A DNA stretch of 64,000 nucleotides from Clostridium folliculivorans (GTDB lineage Bacteria; Bacillota; Clostridia; Clostridiales; Clostridiaceae): NCBI RefSeq assembly GCF_024341905.1, contig NZ_BQXY01000012.1, positions 62,001-126,000 of the forward strand, given 5' to 3'. Positions 43,290-52,149 of the stretch are shown here, piece after piece. The notes beneath the pieces are model-generated. The model had not been told where the DNA came from. It made no database searches and worked only from the letters and a program-made list of their open reading frames with translations. Every line of letters starts with the position of its first letter. The stretch's first letter is position 1. A program made the position numbers and the translations under genes.

Positions 43290-44020
43290 GTGCAGGATAA
43301 AAATTGGAAGGTAGGGGAACTATCTAAACTTACTGGCCTTACTATTAGAACTCTTCATCATTATGATGAAATTGGACTGCTTTGCCCTAGCTTTCGTACT
43401 GATGCAGGACATCGTCTTTATTCAGAAGGAGATATAATTAAGCTTCAGCAGATTATGTCCCTTAAACAATTAGAGTTTTCTTTGGACGAAATTAAAGAAT
43501 TTATTGAAAATCCAAAGTATAATCCAATTGATGTCATAGAGATGCAACTTAAAAAATTAGATGAAGAGATAAGTCTTAAAAAAAACTAAGAAATGAACTT
43601 AATGAATTATTAGGGGTATTTAACTCTTGGAAGATACCTTCATTAGAACAATTTATAAATTCAATACAATTAATTAGAAACCAAAAGAAGTATTTTACTA
43701 AAGAACAACAGCTTAAGCTTAGGAAGCAATATGATAAGCTAAATAATAATAATACTAACGAGCTTTTAAATAATTGGACTAATATTATATCTTCATTTCA
43801 AGTTGAAATGAAGAATGGTACACCAATTGATGATTTAAAGGTAATTAAACTTGCAAAGCAGTGGCAAGAGGGAATTAAGTTTTTCACTGGAGGAGACACC
43901 GAAATCATACACTCAGCAGAGCGCTATTATATGGATAATCCACAAGCAGCAAAAGGAAATGGAATGAGCGGTGAACTTTATGAGTATATTAAAAAGGCAT
44001 TAGCAAATATTGAGAAATAA
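43290..44020 (+). pseudogene. TipA-like MerR regulator split by a poly-A frameshift
   Basis: The first frame (43290-43589, GTG start with AGAGAAG upstream) encodes a complete MerR winged helix: WKVGELSKLTGLTIRTLHHYDEIGLLCPSFRTDAGHRLYSEGDIIKLQQI. It stops right after a run of eight A at 43578-43585. In the neighbouring frame, with no further stop, follows LRNELNELLGVFNSWKIPSLEQFINSI... to MKNGTPIDDLKVIKLAKQWQEGIKFFTGGDTEIIHSAERYYMDNP and ends at 44020, the TipAS drug-binding domain pattern. One extra A (nine instead of eight) would restore a single 243-residue protein. It is a frameshift pseudogene, a slippage-controlled phase-variable gene, or a sequencing error. It follows hslO. Confidence 0.8.
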
Positions 44021-44104
44021 GAAGACTTTACCAAAATAAATATGTATACTCACATCTTTTAGAGGGGAAAATGAGTAAGAAAAATAAAAAAGAGGTGAGA
44101 TTAT

Positions 44105-44365
44105 ATGAAAAAGATTGGTGTAGAACAAGGTTTATCTATGATTGCTGACTATCTAAGTGGTCAAGGATTTTCAGTAGAAGTTTTAGGCGGAGATTTTAAG
44201 AGCAATGTTTCTAAGTGTGATAGCTACGATGCAATTGTTACATCAGACTATAACACAGATATGATGGGATTTAGTGATACTTCAACAAGTGTTCCAGTTA
44301 TTAATGCAAGTGGATTGACACCAGAAGAAGTAAAGAACGCAATTCAGCAAAGAACAACTAAATAA
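44105..44365 (+). CDS. YkuS/UPF0180-family protein
   Basis: The 86-residue protein matches the UPF0180 pattern of YkuS: MKKIGVEQGLSMIADYLSGQGFSVEVL, CDSYDAIVTSDYNTDMMGFSDTSTSVPVINASGLTPEEVKNAI. It is a small alpha/beta cytoplasmic protein with no established role. AAAAGAGGTGAG precedes the ATG. It follows the broken MerR gene and ends in a terminator-like hairpin. Confidence 0.8.
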   Translation: MKKIGVEQGLSMIADYLSGQGFSVEVLGGDFKSNVSKCDSYDAIVTSDYNTDMMGFSDTSTSVPVINASGLTPEEVKNAIQQRTTK

Positions 44366-44399
44366 TAATTAATAAGTGATTTCTTTAAAGAAACGCTAA

Positions 44400-44478
44400 T
44401 TAGGGCTCACCTATTCATAGTAATCCAAGAGTTTCAAAGCTGAGGATTGTCTTTGAAGAGATGAGTCTATTTTTATTC
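44400..44478 (+). terminator. Complex hairpin and T-run after YkuS-like gene
   Basis: TTTCAAAG and CTTTGAA pair around 44432-44459, and an outer GGGCTCA pairs loosely with TGAGTC before a TATTTTTATT tail. Confidence 0.5.
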
Positions 44479-44654
44479 TACACAGATGTAGTATTCAAAT
44501 TGAACAGATTTTATATAATTTCTAGATACTTACAAGTTAGCTTTAATTTTATACTCTGGATGACTTTTTATTATAAAATAACAAAAAGTGTAAAAACGCT
44601 GAGTATGGTGTATAATTAAATTACATTTTGATCAACAAAAGGAGGACATTTTTC

Positions 44655-45935
44655 TTGGATATAAAGAGACATATGTCAGTATACAAAGGACTACCTAAGG
44701 ATATATATGTACTTTTCATTTCAACGGTAATAAATAAAATGGGGAGCTTCATAGTGCCACTAATGACCTTGATTTTAACTCAAAAGATAGGATTCTCAAA
44801 GTATGAAGCTGGACTTTTTACAACAATAGCAATATTATCGCAAGCTCCATTTTTAGTAGTTGGCGGTAGTTTAGTTGATAGATTTGGTAGCAAGAGAATA
44901 ATCGTAATATTTCAATCTTTAGGGTCGTTACTTTACTTAACTTGTGGATTTATGAAACCCACAGTTGCAGTTGCTGTGCTTATAGTAATAGCTTCGAACC
45001 TGTATGCACTGGCAACACCAGCATTTAATGCTATGGTACCATCCATTACCCCAAAAGCATTAATGAAAAATGCTTATTCATTGATGTACCTAGGTTCAAA
45101 TTTAGGTTTGGCTATAGGCCCTATGATAGGAGGTATCCTGTTTAGTAATAACTACTTGAACCTCCTGTTTATATTAGATGCAGCTACTACAATAGTATCT
45201 ACAATGATGGTTTTCTTCTTTGTTAGAGGAAAGACTGAGCTTAATGTAGCATTGTCTAAAAATGAAACTATAGATACAAAATGTGATAGTAATGGTTCTA
45301 TCTTTTCATTCATTCGCAAGAACCCAGTAATAGTTATATTTTCATTAATTATGGTAGTATATTATTTTTGCTATGTTCAATGGAATTTCTTGCTCCCTTT
45401 ACAAACTGTAGAAGTATTTGGTAAAGCTGGAGTAGGTGTTTTTTCTTCATTGTTTAGTATTAATGCAATTACAGTAATAGTTCTTACACCAATTTTAACA
45501 TCTGTAACAACAAAGACCTATCCATTGAAAAGCATGTTTGTGGGTGGTGTCTTGTACTTTATAGCATTTGGAATGTTTGCTATTAATAGATTTATAGGGA
45601 TTTTCGTTGCAGCCATAATTATAATGACTGTTGGGGAGATTTTAATCACCATAAATTCTAATAATTATATAGCACAGCGTACACCAAAACAGTATCTTGG
45701 TAGAGTAAACTCATTGTTTTTTCTTTTCATGGGCGCTGGTTTTGCCACAGGACCGCTGGTAATGGGAAGTGTAATTACTTTTGTTGATTTTCAGTATGCT
45801 TGGATTATTGTATCAGCTTTAATGCTATTCGGTGCGATATCAATGTACCTGCTCAAATTTATAGAAAAAAAGGCAGATAAAAAAAGTTTAGAGAATGATT
45901 ATGATGAATATAATGAAATAGCGAGTAATGATTAA
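44655..45935 (+). CDS. Major facilitator superfamily transporter
   Basis: The product has about twelve hydrophobic segments over 426 residues and the loop 2-3 MFS motif GGSLVDRFGSKRIIVI. The TTG at 44655 is chosen from AGGAGG 10 nt before it. The N-terminal sequence (VYKGLPKDIYVLFISTVINKMGSFIVPLMTLILTQK) and the late PKQYLGRVNSLFFLFMGAGFATGPL resemble drug:H+ antiporters. It is followed 24 bp later by the 5'-nucleotidase gene, which may be cotranscribed. Substrate unknown. Confidence 0.88.
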   Translation: MDIKRHMSVYKGLPKDIYVLFISTVINKMGSFIVPLMTLILTQKIGFSKYEAGLFTTIAILSQAPFLVVGGSLVDRFGSKRIIVIFQSLGSLLYLTCGFMKPTVAVAVLIVIASNLYALATPAFNAMVPSITPKALMKNAYSLMYLGSNLGLAIGPMIGGILFSNNYLNLLFILDAATTIVSTMMVFFFVRGKTELNVALSKNETIDTKCDSNGSIFSFIRKNPVIVIFSLIMVVYYFCYVQWNFLLPLQTVEVFGKAGVGVFSSLFSINAITVIVLTPILTSVTTKTYPLKSMFVGGVLYFIAFGMFAINRFIGIFVAAIIIMTVGEILITINSNNYIAQRTPKQYLGRVNSLFFLFMGAGFATGPLVMGSVITFVDFQYAWIIVSALMLFGAISMYLLKFIEKKADKKSLENDYDEYNEIASND

Positions 45936-45959
45936 AAATTCAGCATTGAGGAGTGTTTT

Positions 45960-47336
45960 ATGAGATTAAATATATTACATACTAATGATATTCATAGCAA
46001 TTTTGAGAACTTTTCAAAGATATCAACAAAGATTAAAGAACTTAAAGATGAAAATACAATAGTACTTGATGCTGGAGATTTCGCTGATTTTAAGCGAATG
46101 GAATTGCAAGGAACAAACGGACTTGCTGCTTTAGAGCTATTAGAAAGTGCAGGTTATGATGCAATAGCTGTAGGGAATAATGAAACCTTTAACGGTGTGG
46201 AAACTCTAATAAATATGGCTTCTAACTCTAAAATTCCTTTTTTAAGCAGCAATCTATTTGATCTAGAATTAAATTCTATACAAGGTGTAAGAAGAAGTTT
46301 CATATTAAATAAAAATGGACTTAGAATATTATTAATTGGAACATCTCCAGATATAGGGCCATTTAATGAATTAGGTGGATATAAACTTAAAAATCATGTT
46401 GAAGTAATAAAAGAAGAAATAGCTATTAATGATGGTAAGTATGATTTATGTGTAGTGCTTTCACACCTAGGAATGAAGAAAGATAAAGAAATTGCAGAAA
46501 AAGTTGATATGGTTGATGTTATAATAGGAGGCCATTTTCACATATTGATGGAGAGACCTGAAGTTGTGAATGGTACCATTATATTTACGTCCGGATGTTA
46601 TGGGGAAAACTTAGGTGTATTAAAACTAGAAGTAAATAATACTAAAGTCGATATGATTGAAGGTAGAAATATCAATATTAGTGATTGCAAAGAATGTGAT
46701 GATATTATTAAAGTTCTAAAGATAAATAAGGAAAAGGCAATAGACAAATTAAGTGAGCCTCTTTATGAACTTGATCGTGACCTTTGGCATGATGTAGTTG
46801 AGGAAAACCCAATTACTAATTTACTAGCTGATGCTTTAGTGGATGTACTAAAGTGTGACATAGGTCTCATAAACAGTGGAGTAATAAATGGAGGGATAAG
46901 AAAAGGAAAGGTCACACTTAAGAAACTTCTAGAAATATGTCCGTCACCATTAAATCCAACGTATTTTGAGATAGAAGGAAAGTATCTGCGGGAAGCTTTA
47001 CAAAACTCTTTAGATACGGACTATTGTTATGCAAATGGTATGGGGCCAGGTTTTAGGGGGAAATATGTAGGAAGACTGCATGTATCTAATGCTATTATAG
47101 AACACAACTGTAGAAATATAATTAATATATTTATTAATGGAGAAAAACTTGATGATGATAAGCTATATACCGTTGCTTCATGTGATTATCTTCAAAGAGG
47201 TACAGGCTATAGCTCGTTAAGCAATAATAGAAATGAAAAGTATAATCATGGATATTTAAGAGAAACCTTAAGGGAATATATAGAGAAAAAAGAGTTTGTT
47301 GAAAGAGCTTTTGTAGATAGATGGATTTTGGCATAG
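45960..47336 (+). CDS. 5'-nucleotidase/UDP-sugar hydrolase family metallophosphoesterase
   Basis: The 458-residue protein has an N-terminal calcineurin-like phosphoesterase (LNILHTNDIHSNFENF, LDAGDFADF, AVGNNETFNG, VVLSHLGMKKDKE, GGHFHI) and a C-terminal 5'-nucleotidase domain (VEENPITNLLADALVDVLKCDIGLINSG and the late DYLQRGTGYSSL). The NNE motif replaces the usual GNHE histidine-type motif, GNNE in place of GNHE, as in the cytoplasmic YunD-like branch. No signal peptide is present, so it acts inside the cell, unlike the surface UshA type. RBS is GAGGAG. Confidence 0.9.
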   Translation: MRLNILHTNDIHSNFENFSKISTKIKELKDENTIVLDAGDFADFKRMELQGTNGLAALELLESAGYDAIAVGNNETFNGVETLINMASNSKIPFLSSNLFDLELNSIQGVRRSFILNKNGLRILLIGTSPDIGPFNELGGYKLKNHVEVIKEEIAINDGKYDLCVVLSHLGMKKDKEIAEKVDMVDVIIGGHFHILMERPEVVNGTIIFTSGCYGENLGVLKLEVNNTKVDMIEGRNINISDCKECDDIIKVLKINKEKAIDKLSEPLYELDRDLWHDVVEENPITNLLADALVDVLKCDIGLINSGVINGGIRKGKVTLKKLLEICPSPLNPTYFEIEGKYLREALQNSLDTDYCYANGMGPGFRGKYVGRLHVSNAIIEHNCRNIINIFINGEKLDDDKLYTVASCDYLQRGTGYSSLSNNRNEKYNHGYLRETLREYIEKKEFVERAFVDRWILA

Positions 47337-47433
47337 ATAAAAATAAGTGAGTATATCGAACATTACAGATGTAATTAAGATTTAAATCTCCATTACATTT
47401 ATAGTATTAACTAAAGTATATATTAAAGTCAAA

Positions 47434-47477
47434 AAGGGATTTGCAGATGCAGTTTTATTAGCATCTACAAATCCCTT
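47434..47477. terminator. Strong hairpin after the nucleotidase
   Basis: AAGGGATTTG (47434-47443) with CAAATCCCTT (47468-47477), extended inward by AGATGC/GCATCT. It lies between convergent genes; the T-run is weak on both strands. Confidence 0.7.
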
Positions 47478-47482
47478 GTAAA

Positions 47483-47680
47483 TTAATTAGATTTCACTGT
47501 AGTTCCGCTCTTAGTAATGTTATATTGAAGTACCTCTCCACTTTGGAAATGAAGCTTTAAGGTAATAATACCATCAGTACATGCACTAAAGAAGTTACTT
47601 GTCAAAGTTACAATATTATTATTGTAGTCTGCATTATATGCATCACTAAAAGGAGGAATAAAATAAGCTATCTCAATCAT
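47483..47680 (-). pseudogene. Orphan X2-like module fragment
   Basis: The 65-residue frame reads YNADYNNNIVTLTSNFFSACTDGIITLKLHFQSGEVLQYNITKSGTTVKSN, which resembles the last part of an X2 (CBM_X2) immunoglobulin-like module of cellulosomal proteins. It starts at an ATG inside a hairpin loop (47661-47702: 15-bp arms AAATAAGCTATCTCA with TGAGATAGCTTATTT, 12-nt loop), so no natural start or N-terminal part is visible. It is probably the remnant of a larger secreted protein. Confidence 0.5.
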
Positions 47681-47702
47681 TATTGGATGAGATAGCTTAT
47701 TT
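47661..47702. terminator. 15-bp perfect inverted repeat before the X2-like fragment
   Basis: AAATAAGCTATCTCA (47661-47675) and TGAGATAGCTTATTT (47688-47702), 12-nt loop. T-rich tails flank both sides, so it may act as a bidirectional terminator. Confidence 0.65.
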
Positions 47703-47813
47703 AGATATGTAATTTTAGCGTTTTCATGAATTTATGTTGTTTGGTATTAGTGTGATTATATCATACATAAAGCATATGATGACTAACCGCTTAATTTTAC
47801 CACATAGTCCTTT

Positions 47814-48443
47814 TTACTTTTGAATTGATTGCGTTTGTATATCTATATCTGTAATCTTAAAAGTTTTATCACCATTAACATTATGTGCAAGAGTTAATTT
47901 TACTTTATCAATTTTATTAATATCATTTTCAGTATAGTTTACAATTATAGTTTGATTACTACCATAATAAGTTTTAGAACTATCTTTTGGGGTAACGAAG
48001 ATTCATATTTCAGATTTATCAATATGATAGCTTATAAGTTTTTCTATATAAGGCTTCATGGAATTCTTAAAATTATCAGTTCTATCTCCAAAGGCAGTTC
48101 CATTTTCAAAACCGGAATATGTACTCAATTTATCAAAAGATTGTTCCAATGTAGTAGGTGTACAGTTATATAAAGTTTGAATGAAGCCAGCAATAATAGG
48201 ATTAAGCATTTGTTGAACTTTGTTATTGTCAGCTAATTCTTGAACTTCTTTTTCTGATAATGCTTGTACACTAGAATTTGTAGATATATTATTAGAACTA
48301 TTGGATTTATTAGTTTGAAGTTGTTTTGTGTTATTAAAGTCAACTTTCTTTGATGTTTCAGTTTTATTGTTGCAACCAAGAAGTACTACTGTACTAGACA
48401 TCACAACTAAAAGCAGACAAGCAAATCTTTTTATAATAACCAT
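47814..48443 (-). pseudogene. Lipoprotein gene interrupted by one in-frame TGA
   Basis: The first part (48443 to 48006) gives a lipoprotein: CLLLVVMSSTVVLLGCNN with lipobox LLGC, then a Ser/Asn/Thr-rich linker and a helical domain ending EKLISYHIDKSEI. TGA at 48003-48005 stops it. The same frame then runs on without any stop for 62 codons: IFVTPKDSSKTYYGSNQTIIVNYTENDINKIDKVKLTL... and ends at TAA 47814. The tail is rich in beta-strand residues and looks like the natural C-terminus. So this is a single nonsense change (perhaps Trp TGG to TGA) or a site of TGA readthrough. Confidence 0.85.
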
Positions 48444-48585
48444 CCCCTTAAGTACTCTATATTAGAGTTTCGACTTCAACTAAGTTTTCGTAATAAAACT
48501 CTATAATTAAGCTTAAAGAGTTAAAGTTATTACAGCAACCATCAATATTTACCAATTAGAGACTTTAAATAAGGCCCAAATAAAG

Positions 48586-48626
48586 TAAGGCTGAAGATTC
48601 AAGATATCTGCAGCCTTACTTTTTTA
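48586..48626. terminator. Terminator between AraC and lipoprotein genes
   Basis: GTAAGGCTG (48586-48594) pairs with CAGCCTTAC (48611-48619); T-runs follow on both strands. It most likely ends the AraC transcript. Confidence 0.75.
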
Positions 48627-48653
48627 TAAGTATATGGGGATGAGGTTTAAAAT

Positions 48654-49391
48654 TTATAAGCTAACCTTAGAAATCAATATTTGTTTTCTATAATCTTTAG
48701 GCGTTACTCCCATATGTTTTTTAAAGAAACGAGAAAAATATGTTATATGGCTAAAATTAAATATATGACTTATTTCAGTTATGCTTAGATTAGTATTGTT
48801 TAAGTAAAGCTGTATAGCTGAAATCTTAACTTCACTAATATATTCAGATAAGGTTTTACCAACTTCTTTTTTAAAAGCTGCTGAAAGATAATTTGGATGT
48901 ACATCTACTAGAGAAGAAATTTCTTGAAGCGTTAAGGGATTTTCAATATTCTTCTTAATGTATTCAATCACACGATTTATAAGAGGATTGTAAAAGTACT
49001 GCTTGTACCTTTTTGAAACATTAATAAAATCATTTAACATTATATATTCTAATTCCTGTAAAGCATTAATATTAGAAGCAGCATCAATTAGATTAATATA
49101 ATGATCACTTAGTATGAAGGCTGTTTCAGTATCCAATCCTGCTTCTATTACAGCTCTGGTGAAGATTGTACAGGATCCTATAATAGAGTATTTAAGAGAA
49201 GTAAGTGGTTGTTTAGATAATTCAGCCCTTTCAAGGGAATTAATTTTCTTTAAGATAGTAGTTGCAGTATCAGTATCCAGTTGTTGAATACTATGTACGA
49301 GTTTTGATTCAAGTTCATAAGGTGGATGGATATACGAGGCGTATCTATTCTTTGCCATTGTATATTCGATTTTTTTATATATGCTCTGCAT
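48654..49391 (-). CDS. AraC-family transcriptional regulator
   Basis: The 245-residue protein has a C-terminal pair of AraC helix-turn-helix motifs (IEYIKKNIENPLTLQEISSLVDVHPNYLSAAFKKEVGKTLSEYI and ISITEISHIFNFSHITYFSRFFKKHMGVTPKDYRKQ, about residues 145-240). The N-terminal 140 residues form a helical domain without the usual cupin arm; such a layout is frequent in regulators that work with a sensor kinase, but no kinase is seen here. The start at 49391 fits GAGGTG better than the GTG at 49403. It diverges from the sugar ABC cluster and is its likely activator. Confidence 0.88.
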   Translation of the reverse strand: MQSIYKKIEYTMAKNRYASYIHPPYELESKLVHSIQQLDTDTATTILKKINSLERAELSKQPLTSLKYSIIGSCTIFTRAVIEAGLDTETAFILSDHYINLIDAASNINALQELEYIMLNDFINVSKRYKQYFYNPLINRVIEYIKKNIENPLTLQEISSLVDVHPNYLSAAFKKEVGKTLSEYISEVKISAIQLYLNNTNLSITEISHIFNFSHITYFSRFFKKHMGVTPKDYRKQILISKVSL

Positions 49392-49636
49392 TTTTTGTAT
49401 CACCTCAAAAGTAATCTTAATAAAGTGTAAATTTTATTAATATTGTATAAAAAATTATAGTTTTTCTTGTATATAATGTCAATATAGCAATTAACAAATT
49501 AAGGAAGAGACAGCGCTGACCATGTAAAGGATTCCTTGATTATCAAACATATAATATTTGTAGTCATATGTATAAATTTGCACAGTAAATTTATAAAAAT
49601 ATTTTAAGTAGACTTTTGTGTCTAAAGAATATTATT

Positions 49637-49667
49637 TTGTATGGCACTTACTGTAAACGTTTATAAA
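49637..49667 (+). promoter_or_regulatory. Promoter with cre-like site before the sugar ABC operon
   Basis: TTGTAT (49637-49642) and TATAAA (49662-49667) may be -35 and -10 boxes with long spacing. TGTAAACGTTTATA (49652-49665) resembles a cre site, with one mismatch to the core consensus, and overlaps the -10 box, as expected for CcpA repression. Confidence 0.55.
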
Positions 49668-49753
49668 CAAATCTAATGAACAACTATTAATTAATATGTC
49701 TAATTTTAAACTTCTAACCAATAGAAATTAATTAGAAAATAGGGGGAAAAAGT

Positions 49754-51022
49754 ATGAAAACAAAAAAATTATTAAGTGTTATTTGTGTTATGGCGGTTGC
49801 TTTATCAACAATGGTTGGATGTGGATCTAATTCCGCAACTAATGGTTCAAAATCAGGCAAGGCAGAAGTTACTTTAATTCAAAACAAGGTTGAAATTCAA
49901 ACAGAACTTGAAGCTGCAGCAAAACAATTTAATGAATCTCAAAAGGATGTTGAAGTTAAGATTTTAGGATCTGCTGGAGATAATTTAGTTACTACTTTAC
50001 AATCACAGTTTGCATCAAGCCCTGCAAAAGCACCTACAATATTTACTTGTGGAAGTGGAAGCGAGTTTGAAAAGTTCTTCAAGTATATGGCACCAATGGA
50101 TTCAGCTGCATCAGCAAAGATTATAGCTAAAGGACAGGCTGATGATACAACAAAAGATGGTAAGTTATATGGACTTCCATTAGCAGTTGAAGGTATTGGA
50201 CTAGTATATAATAAGCAAATATTTAAAGATGCAGGCGTTGATGCTGCAAGCATAAAGACTATGGATGATTTAACTGCTGCTTGTGAAAAAATTTCAAAAG
50301 TTAAGGGTGTTGTAAAGCCACTTGCATTTGCTAAGGAAACTTATTTCCAATTTATGCATCCATTTAACTGGCCTTTTGCAACAATGAATAATTACAAAGA
50401 TTCTATAACAAAGGTATCAGCTGGACAATTAAACCTTAAGGATATTCCAGAAGTTAAGAAATATGCACAAGATTTAGAAAAATTAAAACCATACACAAAT
50501 CTTGCTAAAGATAGTTATGATGATCAAGTTGCTGGTTTTTCACAAGGTAAATATGCAATTATACACCAAGGTAACTGGTCTCAATCAATAATAGATCAAT
50601 ACAAAGTTAGTTTCGATTATGGAATGATGCCAATGCCAGCTAACGGAAATGCTTCTTTAGCTGTAGGAAATACAAACTTCTTCCATGTAAATAATGCAGC
50701 TACAAAAGAACAACAAGATGGAGCAATTAAGTTCCTAGATTGGTTATTTACTACTAAAGATGGACAAAAGATTGTTACAGACAAGTTTAAGGTAATACCT
50801 GCTTATACTGGCTTTGACACAAGTAATTTAAGTGTTCTATCTAAAGAAGTTTCAAAATACTCTGATGCAGGAAAAACTATACCATGGACATTCAATCTTT
50901 TCCCTGCAGGTGTTGATAAAGATTGTACAAGTGCAATGGAAAAATTCTATGCTGGTCAAATAAACTCTGATCAATTATTAGATGAAATACAAAAAGTTTG
51001 GACAAATGCTGCAAAGAAATAA
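49754..51022 (+). CDS. Sugar ABC transporter substrate-binding lipoprotein
   Basis: The 422-residue product has a lipoprotein signal (MKTKKLLSVICVMAVALSTMVGCGS, lipobox MVGC with Cys23), a Ser/Asn/Lys linker and a family 1 extracellular solute-binding domain. Visible segments are GLPLAVEGIGLVYNKQIFKDAG and AIIHQGNWSQSIIDQY, typical of maltose/multiple-sugar binding proteins. It precedes two permease genes. With GH65 downstream, an alpha-glucosyl disaccharide is the probable ligand. RBS GGGGGAAAA. Confidence 0.93.
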   Translation: MKTKKLLSVICVMAVALSTMVGCGSNSATNGSKSGKAEVTLIQNKVEIQTELEAAAKQFNESQKDVEVKILGSAGDNLVTTLQSQFASSPAKAPTIFTCGSGSEFEKFFKYMAPMDSAASAKIIAKGQADDTTKDGKLYGLPLAVEGIGLVYNKQIFKDAGVDAASIKTMDDLTAACEKISKVKGVVKPLAFAKETYFQFMHPFNWPFATMNNYKDSITKVSAGQLNLKDIPEVKKYAQDLEKLKPYTNLAKDSYDDQVAGFSQGKYAIIHQGNWSQSIIDQYKVSFDYGMMPMPANGNASLAVGNTNFFHVNNAATKEQQDGAIKFLDWLFTTKDGQKIVTDKFKVIPAYTGFDTSNLSVLSKEVSKYSDAGKTIPWTFNLFPAGVDKDCTSAMEKFYAGQINSDQLLDEIQKVWTNAAKK

Positions 51023-51072
51023 TATAAATAAACCTAAAAGTATCGTATAAAGGCTTTTAGATATAATCAATA

Positions 51073-51136
51073 TGATAAATTGTACTTGCTCGAAAGTCGT
51101 GGAAGCTAAAGATTTTCGGGCATGTATAATTTGATA
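51073..51136 (+). repeat. Long intercistronic hairpin
   Basis: Imperfect 25-bp arms (about 51073-51097 and 51111-51136) pair around the loop near 51100-51110. The core TTGCTCGAAA pairs with TTTTCGGGCA. No T-run follows, so it is not a plain terminator. It probably keeps the binding-protein message more abundant than the permease message. Confidence 0.7.
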
Positions 51137-51270
51137 GTGAAGAGAGTTATATACATTTGATTAAAATTTGTTTTTATTCCTCTTGTGGATTTTGAGAGGA
51201 AACTTAAAGAAGAAAATAAATTCATTAAAGGGTTTTATATAAAATAATAATACGAAATGGAGCGAAAACA

Positions 51271-52149
51271 ATGAATAGAAAGTTTAAGGGCAAAATAACC
51301 ACAGCATTATTTGTTCTACCGTCATTATTCATATTTGCCAATGTTGTTGTTATCCCTTTTATAATGGGTATAATATATTCATTTACTAACTGGGATGGAT
51401 TTGCTTTTACTGGTGCTAGTTTTGTAGGGATAAAAAACTATGTTGCAGCATTTGATGATGGTAAATTCGCTGCATCATTTTGGCTAACAACTAAATATGT
51501 TATTGCTATGACTATCCTCGTTAATATAGTAGGACTTGCATTAGCAATGTTAGTAACCTCGAAGGTTAAATTTAAAAATTTCTTTAGAGCTGTATATTTT
51601 ATGCCTAACTTAATCGGAGGGTTAATATTAGGTTTCATATGGAAGTTTGTATTTACAAAATTATTTGAAAGTATAGGACAAATGACCCATACCTCTAAAG
51701 TTTTTTTCAACTGGCTTGATAATCCTACAGCAGCCTTTTGGGCTCTAGTAGTTGTAGGAGTATGGCAAATGGCTGGATATGTGATGATAATATATATTGC
51801 GTCAATTGAGAGCATATCTGATGAAGTCTTAGAAGCAGCAGATATTGATGGTGCAGGCCCATGGCATAAATTTAGGAAAGTAGTTCTTCCTTTAATAGCT
51901 CCAGCCTTCACAATAAGTTTATTTGTTACCTTAGCAAATTCCTTTAAGCAATACGATACAAATTTATCTTTAACAAATGGTGGACCTTATGGAACTACTG
52001 AACTTATCAGTATGAATATATTTTCCACAGCTTTTGGCTACAACAAGTATGCTCAAGCACAAGCTAAATCTATAATGTTTTTCTTAGTTATAATGGTGAT
52101 TACTGTTATACAGATTTCTATTACTAAAAAGAAAGAGGTTGAAATGTGA
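51271..52149 (+). CDS. Sugar ABC transporter permease (MalF-like)
   Basis: The 292-residue protein has six hydrophobic segments and the permease EAA loop LEAADIDGAGPWHKFRKVVLPLIAPAF (about residues 186-214), where the ATPase docks. Terminus TNWDGF and GLALAMLVTS are typical of CUT1 permeases. It lies 249 bp after the binding-protein gene, behind the hairpin, and its stop codon overlaps the next start (TGATG). No ATPase gene is present; a shared MsmK-type ATPase elsewhere is expected. Confidence 0.94.
   Translation: MNRKFKGKITTALFVLPSLFIFANVVVIPFIMGIIYSFTNWDGFAFTGASFVGIKNYVAAFDDGKFAASFWLTTKYVIAMTILVNIVGLALAMLVTSKVKFKNFFRAVYFMPNLIGGLILGFIWKFVFTKLFESIGQMTHTSKVFFNWLDNPTAAFWALVVVGVWQMAGYVMIIYIASIESISDEVLEAADIDGAGPWHKFRKVVLPLIAPAFTISLFVTLANSFKQYDTNLSLTNGGPYGTTELISMNIFSTAFGYNKYAQAQAKSIMFFLVIMVITVIQISITKKKEVEM

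Noticed and set aside
47952..48173. 73-codon plus-strand frame within the lipoprotein pseudogene
   Set aside because: It is antisense to a coding frame with a clear lipobox and has no ribosome binding site.
49939..50253. 104-codon frame opposite the binding-protein gene
   Set aside because: It is the complement of a well-supported lipoprotein gene.
51438..51911. 157-codon frame opposite the first permease
   Set aside because: It is the complement of a clear CUT1 permease and has no family features.
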